A stretch of DNA of 64,000 nt from Dongia sedimenti (GCA_030715195.1 JAUYVI010000006.1:186001-250000), one strand, 5' to 3'; counted from the stretch's first letter, positions 1 through 9,050 are shown. Numbers and translations are program-made. Notes: a model not told the origin generated them from the sequence alone.

Positions 1-789
1 CTGGGAGGAGAGTCGATCGGCGATCCCATTCTCGAGTGGCTGGTCGCCAATTGGCCGGTCGTTCTTCTCGCAGGCTGTATCGTCGTCTCCGCCCTTACGA
101 TCACAGACTATTTCTTCACCGCGAAGGTTTTCGATCGCTTGGAGCCGGCCTATGCGCTAAAGGCGCTCGATTCGGCCGAATCGCTGCGAAACCAGGTCGA
201 GAGCAGCACGGATCCATCGGTCATCGAGGCAACGAGGAAGTCAATTGCGGAGCAAGGCAAGGCGCAGGTTGATCTGCTAAAGGCCGGACCCCGCCTGCAG
301 CCCGAAGAGATTCTGGCCCTGCCCCCCGCCGTCTACATCAAAGCGGTGCTGGACGCCGATCTTCAGAGAAGATGGAAGCTCTTGAATCCAACCGCGCACG
401 CGCTTAGTGCGCTGCAGCTTTTTGCAGCTCTGATGACCGCGTTCGCGGCGCTGTTCTCGATGCTGATAATCTATCTGGCGGTCAAAGATGGCCACAAGGA
501 CGCCGTTAATTCGACACTGAACGCTATAACGATCTCACTCGTGGCTTTTGCCGTTTACCCGATTTGCTATCGGTACTTCTTCGCCGAGATGCAGCTGATA
601 ACGAACTTCACATCCACAATACGCGGCGACTTCTTGTCGGCGTTTCTTATCTCAGGGGCGGCTGCAACGGTCATGTTCATAAACCCTGAGCGGCAAGACT
701 TGGCGGGTATTGCCTTCAAGGGTCTCCCATTCCTCCTGGTGATTGGGCCAAGCGTCTATTCCGCGGTGGCGGGGCCATTGGCTCTATGA
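1..789 (+). CDS. Hypothetical multi-pass membrane protein, 5' end outside window
   Basis: The frame is open from the first base, so the N-terminus lies outside the window; 262 residues are visible. A hydrophobic segment (about residues 19-37) is followed by a charged, probably coiled stretch (about 45-130) and then at least four hydrophobic segments (about 139-160, 170-190, 208-225, 232-255). I do not recognise a family. Third-position GC is visibly lower than in the genes to the right, which suggests accessory or transferred DNA. It ends at a TGA whose frame stays open for 49 further codons (separate entry). A TTG at 139 could start a shorter product, but that would discard the first membrane segment. 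Confidence 0.6.
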   Translation: MGGESIGDPILEWLVANWPVVLLAGCIVVSALTITDYFFTAKVFDRLEPAYALKALDSAESLRNQVESSTDPSVIEATRKSIAEQGKAQVDLLKAGPRLQPEEILALPPAVYIKAVLDADLQRRWKLLNPTAHALSALQLFAALMTAFAALFSMLIIYLAVKDGHKDAVNSTLNAITISLVAFAVYPICYRYFFAEMQLITNFTSTIRGDFLSAFLISGAAATVMFINPERQDLAGIAFKGLPFLLVIGPSVYSAVAGPLAL

Positions 790-939
790 GGGCTAATTGG
801 TATCGATGCCAATCCGGGAACTCGGCTGGCGCTGTTTATCGTGTCGGTATTGTTGGCAGTAGTTGTCGCCCTAGTCATTTGGCCTCGAGACAAAGGTGGG
901 CCAGCGGGTGACGCCTCTAGCCGGTCTGATCGGTCGTAA
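790..939 (+). other. In-frame open extension encoding one more membrane helix after a TGA
   Basis: Directly after the TGA at 787-789 the same frame is open for 49 codons, to a TAA at 937-939. It encodes a hydrophobic segment ending in a basic stop-transfer-like stretch (WPRDK) and a short polar tail. A GTG at 841 could start a 32-residue one-helix peptide. It may be a former C-terminus cut off by a nonsense mutation, a readthrough extension, a separate tiny gene, or chance. The remainder to 1008 holds nothing I recognise. Confidence 0.3.
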
Positions 940-1008
940 AGCAGCGTGGTGTCTCTAAGATAACTCGCGTCCCGACCGGCGCCATTCGCGTGGATCGCAA
1001 TGAAACCC

Positions 1009-1452
1009 TCAGCGCGGCGCGAGCTGGACCAGCTCGATCAGGATGCCGTTGGGATCGCGGATGTACCCGGCCTTGACGCCCGATACCGTGCCGCTGGTCA
1101 CCCGCGCGATCTGGCCCTGTGCCGTGGCGCCGGCGCGGAGCAGCGTCGCCCAGGTCGCTTCGATATCGTCGGTCTCGAGCGCCACATGAGCCGCGCCGAC
1201 CAGAGCCGGCGGCGGTGCCGCTCCTTCGATGGCGCCGCCCAGATACTGGATGAACTCGATGTGATGCCCGTGGCCGTAAAGATGCGCCACCAGCAGCGAC
1301 GCGCCGGCGATGCCGGTCACCTCTTCCTGCCACCGGCCCTGGCGCGGCGAGACCGAAGCCGCCTCGAAGCCGAGCTGCTCGGTCCAGAATTTCACCGACT
1401 TCTCCATGTCGGTGACCGTGAAACTCGTATGATTGAAACCGGTGATCGCCAT
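1009..1452 (-). CDS. VOC-family (glyoxalase/dioxygenase fold) protein
   Basis: A 147-residue protein with the paired beta-alpha-beta-beta-beta modules of the vicinal oxygen chelate superfamily. The N-terminus (GFNHTSFTVTDMEKSVKFW) gives the first metal-ligand-type His, followed by HHIEFIQY mid-protein, HVALETDDIEA at the start of the second module and DPNGILIELVQ near the C-terminus, where the last Glu is a usual metal ligand. The reaction cannot be assigned; VOC members include lyases, epimerases and extradiol dioxygenases. It starts 6 bp after the stop of the SDR gene on the same strand, so the two are probably cotranscribed and may act on one substrate. Confidence 0.85.
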   Translation of the reverse strand: MAITGFNHTSFTVTDMEKSVKFWTEQLGFEAASVSPRQGRWQEEVTGIAGASLLVAHLYGHGHHIEFIQYLGGAIEGAAPPPALVGAAHVALETDDIEATWATLLRAGATAQGQIARVTSGTVSGVKAGYIRDPNGILIELVQLAPR

Positions 1453-1458
1453 GCGTCC

Positions 1459-2214
1459 TCAGATAAAGCCGTAGGCGGTCCAGCCGCCGTTCACTTCCAG
1501 CGTATGGCCGGTGATATAGCCGGCGCTGCCGGGCGAGAGCAGGAAGGCGATGCCTTCGGCCACCTCGTCCTCGGTGCCCATGCGGCCCATCGGCGTCCGC
1601 TTGTGGATGGCGGAGGGATCGTAGCTGCCGCTCGCGGCGAGCTGCAGGGTCGTCGGGTTGGTGATGTAGCCGGGCGCGATCGCATTGACCCGGATGCCCA
1701 GCGCCGCCCATTCGATCGCCTGCATCTTGGTCAGGCTGATCAGCGCGCTCTTCGAGACGCAATAGGGCCCGCGGGTCGGCGCCGAGACCTGGCCCAGCAC
1801 CGAGGACACGTTGACGATGGCGCTGCCGGGCTTCATCCGCCGGGCGGCCGCGTTGGAGATCTCGATCGGCGCCAGCAGGTTGACGTCCAGCACCTTCTGC
1901 CAACGCGCCTTGGTGAGGTCGAGCAGCGGATCGTGGTCCCAGATGCCGGCATTGTTGATCAGGTCGTCGATGCCACCCCAGGCCTTCACCATGTCATCGA
2001 GCGCCGTCTCGACCGAGGCGATGTCGGTGACGTCGCCGGCATAGCCGCGCGCCCGGTCCGCGCCGATCGCGGCGGCGGTCTTCTCGGCCAGCGCGCCGTC
2101 GCGATCGAGCAGGGCCACGCGCCAGTCGCGTTGCGCCAGCAGTTTCCCGGTGACGGCGCCGATACCGCCGCCCCCGCCGGTGATGAAGACCCGGCGGCCG
2201 TTGGTCTTGCCCAT
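1459..2214 (-). CDS. SDR-family NAD(P)-dependent oxidoreductase
   Basis: A 251-residue classical short-chain dehydrogenase/reductase. It has the nucleotide-binding motif TGGGGGIG near the N-terminus, NNAGIW in the mid-region, a catalytic Ser in NVSSVLGQ, the YCVSK catalytic motif and a C-terminal VNGGW segment. The ATG at 2214 is chosen because a GGGGAG ribosome-binding site precedes it by about 7 bases; an in-frame upstream start at 2247 lacks one. It is first in a two-gene unit with the VOC protein. Similar SDRs oxidise sugars, aldonates or secondary alcohols, but the substrate cannot be read from sequence. Confidence 0.88.
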   Translation of the reverse strand: MGKTNGRRVFITGGGGGIGAVTGKLLAQRDWRVALLDRDGALAEKTAAAIGADRARGYAGDVTDIASVETALDDMVKAWGGIDDLINNAGIWDHDPLLDLTKARWQKVLDVNLLAPIEISNAAARRMKPGSAIVNVSSVLGQVSAPTRGPYCVSKSALISLTKMQAIEWAALGIRVNAIAPGYITNPTTLQLAASGSYDPSAIHKRTPMGRMGTEDEVAEGIAFLLSPGSAGYITGHTLEVNGGWTAYGFI

Positions 2215-2255
2215 GAATGCTCCCCCCGAAATTCCGGCGCGCAGCATGTCATAGG

Positions 2256-2283
2256 AAAAAGCCCCCGACGAGGCGGGGGCTTT
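2256..2283 (-). terminator. Intrinsic terminator
   Basis: The inverted repeat GCCCCCG...CGGGGGC (2261-2280, short loop) is flanked by an A run on the left and TTT on the right. Read on the minus strand it is a GC-rich hairpin followed by five T, placed after the DUF3606 gene and before the SDR/VOC unit. Confidence 0.8.
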
Positions 2284-2312
2284 GACTGGCTCTGCGAAAA
2301 GTACGGCGTGGA

Positions 2313-2501
2313 TCAGATGCGCGCGTTGCTTCCGAGCACGCGCGCCACGTCCTTGGCCATCGGGCCGACCTTGCGCACGGCGGCCTTCACTTCCCAGGAG
2401 GTGACGCCGAGCTTCGCCGACCAGTCGTGCAGCTCGTAGGCTTCATCGACGTTGATGCGCGCCCGGTCGATCCGGCCGACTTTGGTCTTATCATCCGCCA
2501 T
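2313..2501 (-). CDS. Small DUF3606-type protein
   Basis: A 62-residue protein starting MADDKTKVGRIDRARINV. The arrangement RxRI(N/D)V..xYE..W...LGV....L..AV..VG is that of DUF3606, small proteins of unknown function common in alphaproteobacteria. The ATG at 2501 is preceded by AAGGA at good spacing; a longer frame to 2663 would run through an AT-rich leader and the upstream terminator and is not supported. It is bounded by intrinsic terminators on both sides, so it is probably a single-gene transcript. Confidence 0.8.
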   Translation of the reverse strand: MADDKTKVGRIDRARINVDEAYELHDWSAKLGVTSWEVKAAVRKVGPMAKDVARVLGSNARI

Positions 2502-2650
2502 GGGTCCAACTCCTTGCTGACCAGAGATCAAGTGCGTTTGGCTCAAATTGTTCCCGCACTGCAGCATACGGAAAATGGGACAAGTCGTCTTTGATAACTC
2601 TTTATTAACCGCACACGATAGTGTATGGTAGTTGAGTGGAATCATAGAAA

Positions 2651-2677
2651 AGCCCCCGTCCAAGCGGGACGGGGGCT
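2651..2677 (-). terminator. Intrinsic terminator for the MFS gene
   Basis: A perfect 10-bp stem, AGCCCCCGTC / GACGGGGGCT, with a 7-base loop, followed on the minus strand by TTTTC. It lies about 50 bp after the stop of the transporter gene. Confidence 0.82.
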
Positions 2678-2725
2678 GGAGAACGCCGCAGCAAGCCGAG
2701 GGGGGAAGCCCCCGGCTGACCGGGC

Positions 2726-4390
2726 CTACCAGACGTCGATCTTGTGATCCTTGGTCTCGTGGATGAACAGCATGCCGATGATGAAGGTCGCGGCCGCCAC
2801 CACGATCGGATACCAGAGGCCGTAATAGATATCGCCCTTGGCCGCGACCATGGCGAAGGCCACCGTCGGCAGGAAGCCGCCGAACCAGCCGTTGCCGATG
2901 TGATAGGGCAGCGACATCGAGGTGTAGCGGATCTTGGTCGGGAACAGCTCGACCAGCATGGCCGCGATCGGGCCGTAGACCATGGTCACCAGGATCACCA
3001 GCAGGACCAGGAGCAGCAGCACCATCGGCTTGTTCATCTGCGCCGGATCCGCCTTCGCCGGATAGCCCGCCGTCGTGACGGCCTCGGTCATCGACTTGGT
3101 GAAGCCCTCGGTCTGCGCCTTGAGGTCTTCGGCGGCGAGGCCGTGGCCCTCGAAGCTGTTGACCACGGTGCCGCCGATCTTCACCTGCGCGACGGTGCCC
3201 GGAGGCGCCGCCTCGTTCTGGTAGTTGACCGAGCTCTTCGCCAGGAAGCTCTTGGCGATGTCGCAGGAGGTCAAGAACTTCGAGGTGCCCACCGGGTTGA
3301 ACTGGAACGAGCAGGTGTCCGGATCCGCCACCACCGTCACCGGGGCGGAGGTCTGTGCCGCCTCGAGCGCCGGATTGGCGTAGTGAGTGATGCCCTTGAA
3401 CAGCGGGAAGTAGCTGAGGGCGGCGATCAGGCAGCCCGCCATGATGATCCGCTTGCGGCCGATCTTGTCGGAGAGCGCGCCGAACACGACGAAGAACGGC
3501 GTGCCGATGAGCAGCGATCCTGCGATCAGCAGGTTCGCCGTCGTCGCATCGACCTTCAGGGTCTGGGTCAGGAAGAACAGGGCGTAGAACTGCCCCGTGT
3601 ACCAGACCACCGCCTGGCCCGCGGTCAGGCCGAGCAGCGCCAGGATCACGATGCGGAGGTTCGGCCAGCGCAGGAAGGATTCGGTCAGCGGTGCCTTCGA
3701 GCCTTTGCCCTCTTCCTTCATCCGCTTGTAGACCGGGCTCTCGTTCAGCTTGAGCCGGATCCAGACCGAGACGCCGAGCAGCAGGATCGACATCAGGAAC
3801 GGAATGCGCCAGCCCCAGGCGCCGAACGCCTCCTCGCCCAGGCTCAACCGGCAGGCCAGGATTACCAGCAGCGACATGAACAGGCCGAGCGTCGCCGTGG
3901 TCTGGATCCAGCTGGTCATCAGGCCGCGCTTGCCGGGAGGGGCGTGTTCCGCGACATAGGTCGCGGCGCCGCCGTATTCGCCGCCGAGCGCCAGGCCCTG
4001 CAGCAGGCGCAGCGCGATCAGGATCACCGGCGCGGTAATGCCGATCGACTCATAGCTGGGCAACAGGCCGACCACGAAGGTCGAGAGGCCCATGATGGTG
4101 ATGGTGATCAGGAAGGTATACTTGCGGCCGACCAGATCGCCGACCCGGCCGAACACCAGGGCGCCGAACGGCCGCACCGCGAAGCCTGCGGCGAACGCCA
4201 TCAGGGCGAAGATGAAGCCGGCGGTCGGGTTCACGCCCGAGAAGAACTGCTTGCTGATGATCGCGGCGAGCGATCCGTAGAGGTAGAAGTCATACCATTC
4301 GAACACCGTGCCCAGTGACGAGGCGAAGACCACGGTCTTCATTTCGCCTTTCTCGCGGCCGGCACCGGTGGAACTGGCGTAAGCGGTCAT
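2726..4390 (-). CDS. MFS transporter, metabolite:H+ symporter (MHS) type, with a large extramembrane insertion
   Basis: A 554-residue inner-membrane transporter. FEWYDFYLYGSLA in the first helix, RPFGALVFGRVGDLVGRK between helices 2 and 3, LALGGEYGGAATYVAEHAP and later DKIGRKR are characteristic of the MHS branch (ProP, KgtP, ShiA relatives), which take up compatible solutes or carboxylates with protons. About 115 residues (roughly 335-450) are inserted in the second half before the MNKPMVLLL helix. The insert is hydrophilic and contains two Cys 16 residues apart, consistent with a folded periplasmic loop. Usual family members are about 430-450 residues. The ATG at 4390 follows GGGGAGATT. It is divergent from the hybrid kinase gene, which may suggest carboxylate uptake under that system. 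Confidence 0.9.
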   Translation of the reverse strand: MTAYASSTGAGREKGEMKTVVFASSLGTVFEWYDFYLYGSLAAIISKQFFSGVNPTAGFIFALMAFAAGFAVRPFGALVFGRVGDLVGRKYTFLITITIMGLSTFVVGLLPSYESIGITAPVILIALRLLQGLALGGEYGGAATYVAEHAPPGKRGLMTSWIQTTATLGLFMSLLVILACRLSLGEEAFGAWGWRIPFLMSILLLGVSVWIRLKLNESPVYKRMKEEGKGSKAPLTESFLRWPNLRIVILALLGLTAGQAVVWYTGQFYALFFLTQTLKVDATTANLLIAGSLLIGTPFFVVFGALSDKIGRKRIIMAGCLIAALSYFPLFKGITHYANPALEAAQTSAPVTVVADPDTCSFQFNPVGTSKFLTSCDIAKSFLAKSSVNYQNEAAPPGTVAQVKIGGTVVNSFEGHGLAAEDLKAQTEGFTKSMTEAVTTAGYPAKADPAQMNKPMVLLLLVLLVILVTMVYGPIAAMLVELFPTKIRYTSMSLPYHIGNGWFGGFLPTVAFAMVAAKGDIYYGLWYPIVVAAATFIIGMLFIHETKDHKIDVW

Positions 4391-4586
4391 AGCCGAATCT
4401 CCCCAAAGTCTGTTTCATCCCGAGCGCGTCCCTCTTGTTCTTCTCCGGCGCGCAGCACGCGCGGACCGGGGGCGGACGCCGCATTTCCTGATAGTCCGGC
4501 CCCCCGGAAATAGAACCCCAGACTTTGGTCGTAGCCTTTTGACACCCGATGGACAGGCTCCTAAGCCTATGCGTTAATTTGCGGAA

Positions 4587-7500
4587 ATGGGCCTTAGCCA
4601 CGTCATACTTCTGCTCTCGCTGGCTTACCTCGGCCTGCTCTTCGCCGTGGCGCATTTCGGCGAGCGGCATGCCCTGCGCTGGTCTCGAGGGCGACTCGGC
4701 CCGGTCATCTATTCGCTCTCGCTGGCGATCTACTGCACCTCCTGGACCTTCTACGGATCGGTCGGCCGCGCAGTCACCAGCGGCCTCGATTTCGCGCTGA
4801 TCTATGTCGGCCCGGCCGTGGTGATGGTCGGCGCCCTGCCGCTGATGCGCCGCATCGTCGCCGTGGCGAAGCGCCAGAACGTGACCTCGATCGCCGACTT
4901 CCTCGGCGCCCGCTACGGCCGCAGCCGCGGCGTCGCGGTGCTGGCGACGCTGATCGCGGTGGTCGGCGCCATGCCCTATCTGGCGCTCCAGCTCCAGGCG
5001 GTCTCCTTCAGCTTCGCGGCGCTGTCGGGCAATGCCGACGGCACCGGCCCGATCGGGGCCGGCCTGCCGGCCTGGCTCGACACCGCCTTCATCATCGCGC
5101 TGCTGATGGCCGCCTTCACGATTCTCTTCGGCGTGCGCCACGTGCAGGCGAGCGAGCAGCATCGCGGCATGATGCTGGCGATCGGACTGGAATCCCTGGT
5201 GAAGCTGTTCGCCTTCCTTGCCGCCGGCATCTACATCGTCTGGCATATGTTCGATGGTCCGGCCGATCTCATCGCGCAATCGCAGGCGATCTCCGGCATC
5301 GCCAAGCTCGCGACCTCCGGCCCGAACGCCAACTGGCTGGCGATCACCTTGCTCTCCGGCTTCGCCTTCCTCTGCCTCGATCGGCAGTTCCATGCCGCGG
5401 TGGTGGAGCACGATCACCCCGCCAGCCTGTCGACCGCGCGCTGGCTGTTCCCGCTCTACCTGCTGCTGATCAACGCCTTCGTGGTGCCGATCGCCATGGC
5501 GGGGCAGGTGGTGTTCGGCGCCGGCGGCATTCCCGACACCTACGTGCTCTCGCTGCCGCTGGCGGCGGGCGCCGACTGGCTGACCACCTTGGTCTTCATC
5601 GGCGGCCTCTCCGCCGCGACCAGCATGGTGGCGGTCGCCTGCATGGCCCTCTCCGGCATGGTCGGCAACGAGCTCGTCATGCCGTTCCTGCTGCGCGGCC
5701 GGCACCAGGATGCCGATCTCGGCCGGCTCGCGCTGCTGGTGCGCCGCATCGCGGTCGTGGTGATCCTGCTCGCCGCCTATGCCTTCTACAAGACCATCGC
5801 CGGCCTGCTGCCGCTGGCGACCATCGGCTTGGTCTCCTTCTGCGCGGTCGCCAACCTGGCGCCGGCCTTGATCCTAGGCCTCTATTGGCGCCAGACCCAT
5901 CGCAGCGGCGTGGTCCTCGGCCTGTTCGGCGGCTTCGCGGTCTGGCTCTGGGCGATCCTCTGGCCGACCATGCAGCCGGGCGAGATGATGGAGCTGCCGC
6001 CCTGGGGTGTCCTCGGCTGGTTCGATCCGATGCCGCGCGGCTTCGTGGTCAGCCTCATCGTCAACGTGGCGCTGCTGATCCTGGGCTCGCTGCTGGCGCG
6101 TCAGACCGCCCGCGACAAGCAGCAGGCCGCCGCCTTCATCGACGAGGCGAGCCCGAAGACCCGCCCGCAATCCGCCACGCCGAAGGACGAGCTGCATCAA
6201 TTGCGCGAGCTCGCCGCCCGGTTCATCGGCCCGGAGCGCGCGGAGGAAGCCTTCCACGGCCTGCATCTTTCGGGCGCCGCCGCGGCGGAGTTCACCGAGC
6301 GCCTGCTCTCGGGCACGATCGGCGCCGCCTCGGCGCGCGTGGTCGTCACCATGTCACGGCGGAAGGGTGCCTGGCTGCCCGGCTGGCTGCCGGGTTCCGT
6401 GCGCGAGATGCTGAACGAGGCGACGGCGGCGATCCGCTACAACGCCGACGTGCTGCGCAAGACCCTCGATCATATGGGCCTCGGCATCGCGGTCTTCGAT
6501 CCGACCGGCAAGCTCGAGGTCTGGAACGAGCGCTTTGCCGCGCTGACCGGACTCGAGCGCGATGCGCTCTCCGCCGGCATCGACGTCGCGACCCTCACCC
6601 GCGCGGCGCCGGCGCTGGCCGCGCTGGCGCCGCCGGAACCCAGGCCGGTCAGCGAGTTCCGCCTCGGCAACGGCGCCGTCACCGAGCTGCGGGTCGATCC
6701 CCTGTCCGGCGGCGGCATCGTCGTCACCGCCAATGACGTCACCGAGCGTGTCCGCACCGCGGAAGCCCTGCGCGACAGCGAGCGGCGCATCCGCATCGTC
6801 ACCGACCACGTGCCGGTGCTGATCGCCTATGTCGATCGCGACCAGCGCTACCGCTTCACCAACCGTCCTTATCAGGCGGCGTTGCGGCTGCGCCCGCACG
6901 AGGCCGAGGGTCAGCGCGTCGCCGACGTGCTCGGCCCAATCCGCTACTCGCGGCTGAAGCCGCATATCGATCAGGTGTTGAGCGGCCGGCCGCAGAGCTT
7001 CGAGATCGACTTTCCGACCAACGACGCCAAGATCGAGGTGGCGCAGGGCAGCTACATCCCGCATTTCGACGAGCGCGGCCAGGTGCTCGGCTTCTTCCTG
7101 CTCTATGTCGACACCACCGAGCGCCGCCGCGCCGAGACGGTCTTGCGCACCCTGAACGAATCGCTCGAGAAGCGCGTGGTCGAGCGCACCCGGGAATTGG
7201 AGAGCGCCCGCGCCCGCGCCGAGGATCTGAACATCGGCAAGACCCGCTTCATCGCCGCCGCCAGCCACGACCTGCTGCAGCCGCTGCACGCGGTTCGCCT
7301 GTTCGTCGCTGCCCTGGCCGAGCGTTATCGCGACGAGGAGCTGGTGCGCAAGGTCGATCTGGGCCTGGGCGCCGTCGAGGCCCTGCTCGACGCGCTGCTC
7401 GACATCGCCAAGCTCGATGCCGGCGCGATCAAGCCGGAGCCGCGGCCGACCCCGATCGGCCCGCTGCTGCAATCCCTGACCGAGGCCTTCGCGCCGGTCG

Positions 7501-8351
7501 CCACGCGCAACGGGATCGAGCTCCGCCTGGTCAACAGCACGGCTTGGGTGGATACCGATGCGGCGCTGCTGCGGCGCGTGCTGCAGAACTATCTCTCGAA
7601 TGCGATCCGCTACGGCCGCGGCGCGGGCAAGCGGCCCCGTGTGCTGCTCGGCTGCCGGCGCCACGGCGGATCGCTGCTGATCGAGGTGCGCGACAACGGT
7701 CCGGGCATCCCGGAAGAACAGCAGGCGACGATCTTCCAGGAGTTCACCCGGCTGCGCCCGACCGACGATGCCGGCGAGCGCGGGCTGGGCCTGGGTCTTG
7801 CGATCGCGGATCGCATCGCGCGCATGCTCGATCATCCGCAGCACTTGCGCTCGACGCCGGGGCGGGGTGCCGCTTTCGGCATCGCGGTCCCGCTGGCCAG
7901 CTCCGAGACGCGCGCCCGCTTGGCGGCGCCGGCGGAAGAGGTGCGCAGCGACGCCCTGACCCGGACGCCCTTCGTCGCCTGTATCGACGATCGGCTGCAG
8001 GTCCTGGAAGGCATGACCGCTTTGCTCGAAAGCTGGGGCTGCACCACGGTGACGGCGCAGGATGCCGACCAGCTGCTGGCGAACATCGCGGCCGGCGGCC
8101 ATCCGGAGCGCCCCGACCTGCTGCTGATCGACCTTCATCTCGGCGACGACCGTCCCGACGGCATCCAGGAACTGACCAGGCTCCGCACCGCTTGGGGTCC
8201 GGGCGTGCCGGTCGCCCTGATCACCGCCGACCGCGATCCCGCCGTCGCCGCGCGGGCCCGCGCGCTCGGCCTCGACATCCTGCTCAAACCGGTGAAGCCG
8301 GCCAAGCTCCGCGCCTTGCTGGCACATCTGAACGTAAAGTCGGTGGCTTAG
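4587..8351 (+). CDS. CrbS/CbrA-like hybrid sensor histidine kinase with SLC5 (sodium/solute symporter) domain
   Basis: A 1254-residue membrane sensor. Residues about 1-520 form a sodium/solute symporter-like module with many helices; then comes a cytoplasmic linker resembling STAC (about 540-625), two PAS segments (about 640-850), a HisKA domain with the phospho-acceptor in ASHDLLQPLH (His894), a HATPase domain (N box NYLSNAIRYG, DNGPGI, GLGLGLAI) and a C-terminal receiver with phospho-acceptor Asp1182 in LLLIDLHLG. This architecture is that of CrbS, which in Vibrio and Pseudomonas controls acetate and carbon-source use with the LuxR-type regulator CrbR. A LuxR-type regulator gene lies tail-to-tail 12 bp away. 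The ligand is unknown. The 196-bp gap upstream, shared with the divergent transporter, must carry both promoters. Confidence 0.92.
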   Translation: MGLSHVILLLSLAYLGLLFAVAHFGERHALRWSRGRLGPVIYSLSLAIYCTSWTFYGSVGRAVTSGLDFALIYVGPAVVMVGALPLMRRIVAVAKRQNVTSIADFLGARYGRSRGVAVLATLIAVVGAMPYLALQLQAVSFSFAALSGNADGTGPIGAGLPAWLDTAFIIALLMAAFTILFGVRHVQASEQHRGMMLAIGLESLVKLFAFLAAGIYIVWHMFDGPADLIAQSQAISGIAKLATSGPNANWLAITLLSGFAFLCLDRQFHAAVVEHDHPASLSTARWLFPLYLLLINAFVVPIAMAGQVVFGAGGIPDTYVLSLPLAAGADWLTTLVFIGGLSAATSMVAVACMALSGMVGNELVMPFLLRGRHQDADLGRLALLVRRIAVVVILLAAYAFYKTIAGLLPLATIGLVSFCAVANLAPALILGLYWRQTHRSGVVLGLFGGFAVWLWAILWPTMQPGEMMELPPWGVLGWFDPMPRGFVVSLIVNVALLILGSLLARQTARDKQQAAAFIDEASPKTRPQSATPKDELHQLRELAARFIGPERAEEAFHGLHLSGAAAAEFTERLLSGTIGAASARVVVTMSRRKGAWLPGWLPGSVREMLNEATAAIRYNADVLRKTLDHMGLGIAVFDPTGKLEVWNERFAALTGLERDALSAGIDVATLTRAAPALAALAPPEPRPVSEFRLGNGAVTELRVDPLSGGGIVVTANDVTERVRTAEALRDSERRIRIVTDHVPVLIAYVDRDQRYRFTNRPYQAALRLRPHEAEGQRVADVLGPIRYSRLKPHIDQVLSGRPQSFEIDFPTNDAKIEVAQGSYIPHFDERGQVLGFFLLYVDTTERRRAETVLRTLNESLEKRVVERTRELESARARAEDLNIGKTRFIAAASHDLLQPLHAVRLFVAALAERYRDEELVRKVDLGLGAVEALLDALLDIAKLDAGAIKPEPRPTPIGPLLQSLTEAFAPVATRNGIELRLVNSTAWVDTDAALLRRVLQNYLSNAIRYGRGAGKRPRVLLGCRRHGGSLLIEVRDNGPGIPEEQQATIFQEFTRLRPTDDAGERGLGLGLAIADRIARMLDHPQHLRSTPGRGAAFGIAVPLASSETRARLAAPAEEVRSDALTRTPFVACIDDRLQVLEGMTALLESWGCTTVTAQDADQLLANIAAGGHPERPDLLLIDLHLGDDRPDGIQELTRLRTAWGPGVPVALITADRDPAVAARARALGLDILLKPVKPAKLRALLAHLNVKSVA

Positions 8352-8363
8352 GCGCGAGCGCGC

Positions 8364-9050
8364 TTACTCCTCCGCCGCCACCGCCACCTTCTGCACCGGA
8401 TCCAGCGACAGCCGTTGCGCGGCGATCACCGCCTGCGTGCGCGAGGTGGCGCCGAGCTTGCGGAGGATCTCGGTGACATGCGCCTTCACCGTGGGCTCGG
8501 TGATCTGCATCTCGTAGGCGATCAGCTTGTTCGGTTTGCCCTCGGCCATCAACAGCAGCACGCGGTGCTGCTGTGGTGTCAAGCGCGCGGCCTTGGCGGC
8601 GATGTCGCGGTCGTTGGCCGCGAGCGCCTGGTCGCGGGCTTCGGGGGGCAGCCAGATCACGCCGTCGAGGATGGCGCGGATCACTTCGAGGAAGCGCTCC
8701 GACGGGGCCAGCTTCGGAATGAAGCCGGCCGCGCCCATCTCGATGGTCTGGCGCATCGCGGCCGGATTGGTGGTGGCCGAGACGATGGCGATCGGGATGG
8801 TGGGAAAGGCGCCGCGCAGGGCGGCGAGGCCCGACAGCCCCTGCATCCCGGGCATGTCGAGGTCGAGGATCAGCAGGTCGGTCTCCGGTGCGGCGGCGAG
8901 CGCCGCCTGGGTCTCGGTGAAGCTGCCGGCGAAGCCGATGGCGGGCGCGTCGAAGGCGCTGCGCAACGCGGAGGCGAGCGCATCCCGCACCATCGGATGA
9001 TCGTCCGCGATCACGAATGACAGACCGGCACCGACGTTCGTCGGGTCCAC
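8364..9050 (-). CDS. LuxR/NarL-type response regulator, CrbR/ErcR-like
   Basis: A 228-residue response regulator. The receiver domain (about 9-130) begins with the acidic DDH cluster, has the phospho-acceptor Asp63 in LILDLDMPG and a conserved Lys in GFIPK. A LuxR-type helix-turn-helix follows (about 155-215: LTPQQHRVLLLMAEGKPNKLIA ... VKAHVTEIL). It is convergent with the CrbS-like kinase and is its most likely partner, transferring signal from the kinase's receiver through phosphorelay or directly from His894. In CrbS/R systems the regulator activates acetyl-CoA synthetase and related genes; no such target is visible in this window. Confidence 0.9.
   Translation of the reverse strand: MDPTNVGAGLSFVIADDHPMVRDALASALRSAFDAPAIGFAGSFTETQAALAAAPETDLLILDLDMPGMQGLSGLAALRGAFPTIPIAIVSATTNPAAMRQTIEMGAAGFIPKLAPSERFLEVIRAILDGVIWLPPEARDQALAANDRDIAAKAARLTPQQHRVLLLMAEGKPNKLIAYEMQITEPTVKAHVTEILRKLGATSRTQAVIAAQRLSLDPVQKVAVAAEE

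Noticed and set aside
917-1903. A 328-codon minus-strand frame over the VOC and SDR genes
   Set aside because: Same strand but another phase, crossing two recognisable genes; Arg-rich composition without motifs.
4495-4508. TCCGGCCCCCCGGA in the gap between the MFS and kinase genes as another IclR site
   Set aside because: The arms resemble the motif but the AAT core is missing; a GC-rich palindrome by chance is likely here.
6354-8327. A 657-codon antisense frame within the hybrid kinase gene, and similar long antisense frames such as 2744-4318 and 34496-36466
   Set aside because: Shadow frames produced by high third-position GC; the sense strands carry clear domains.
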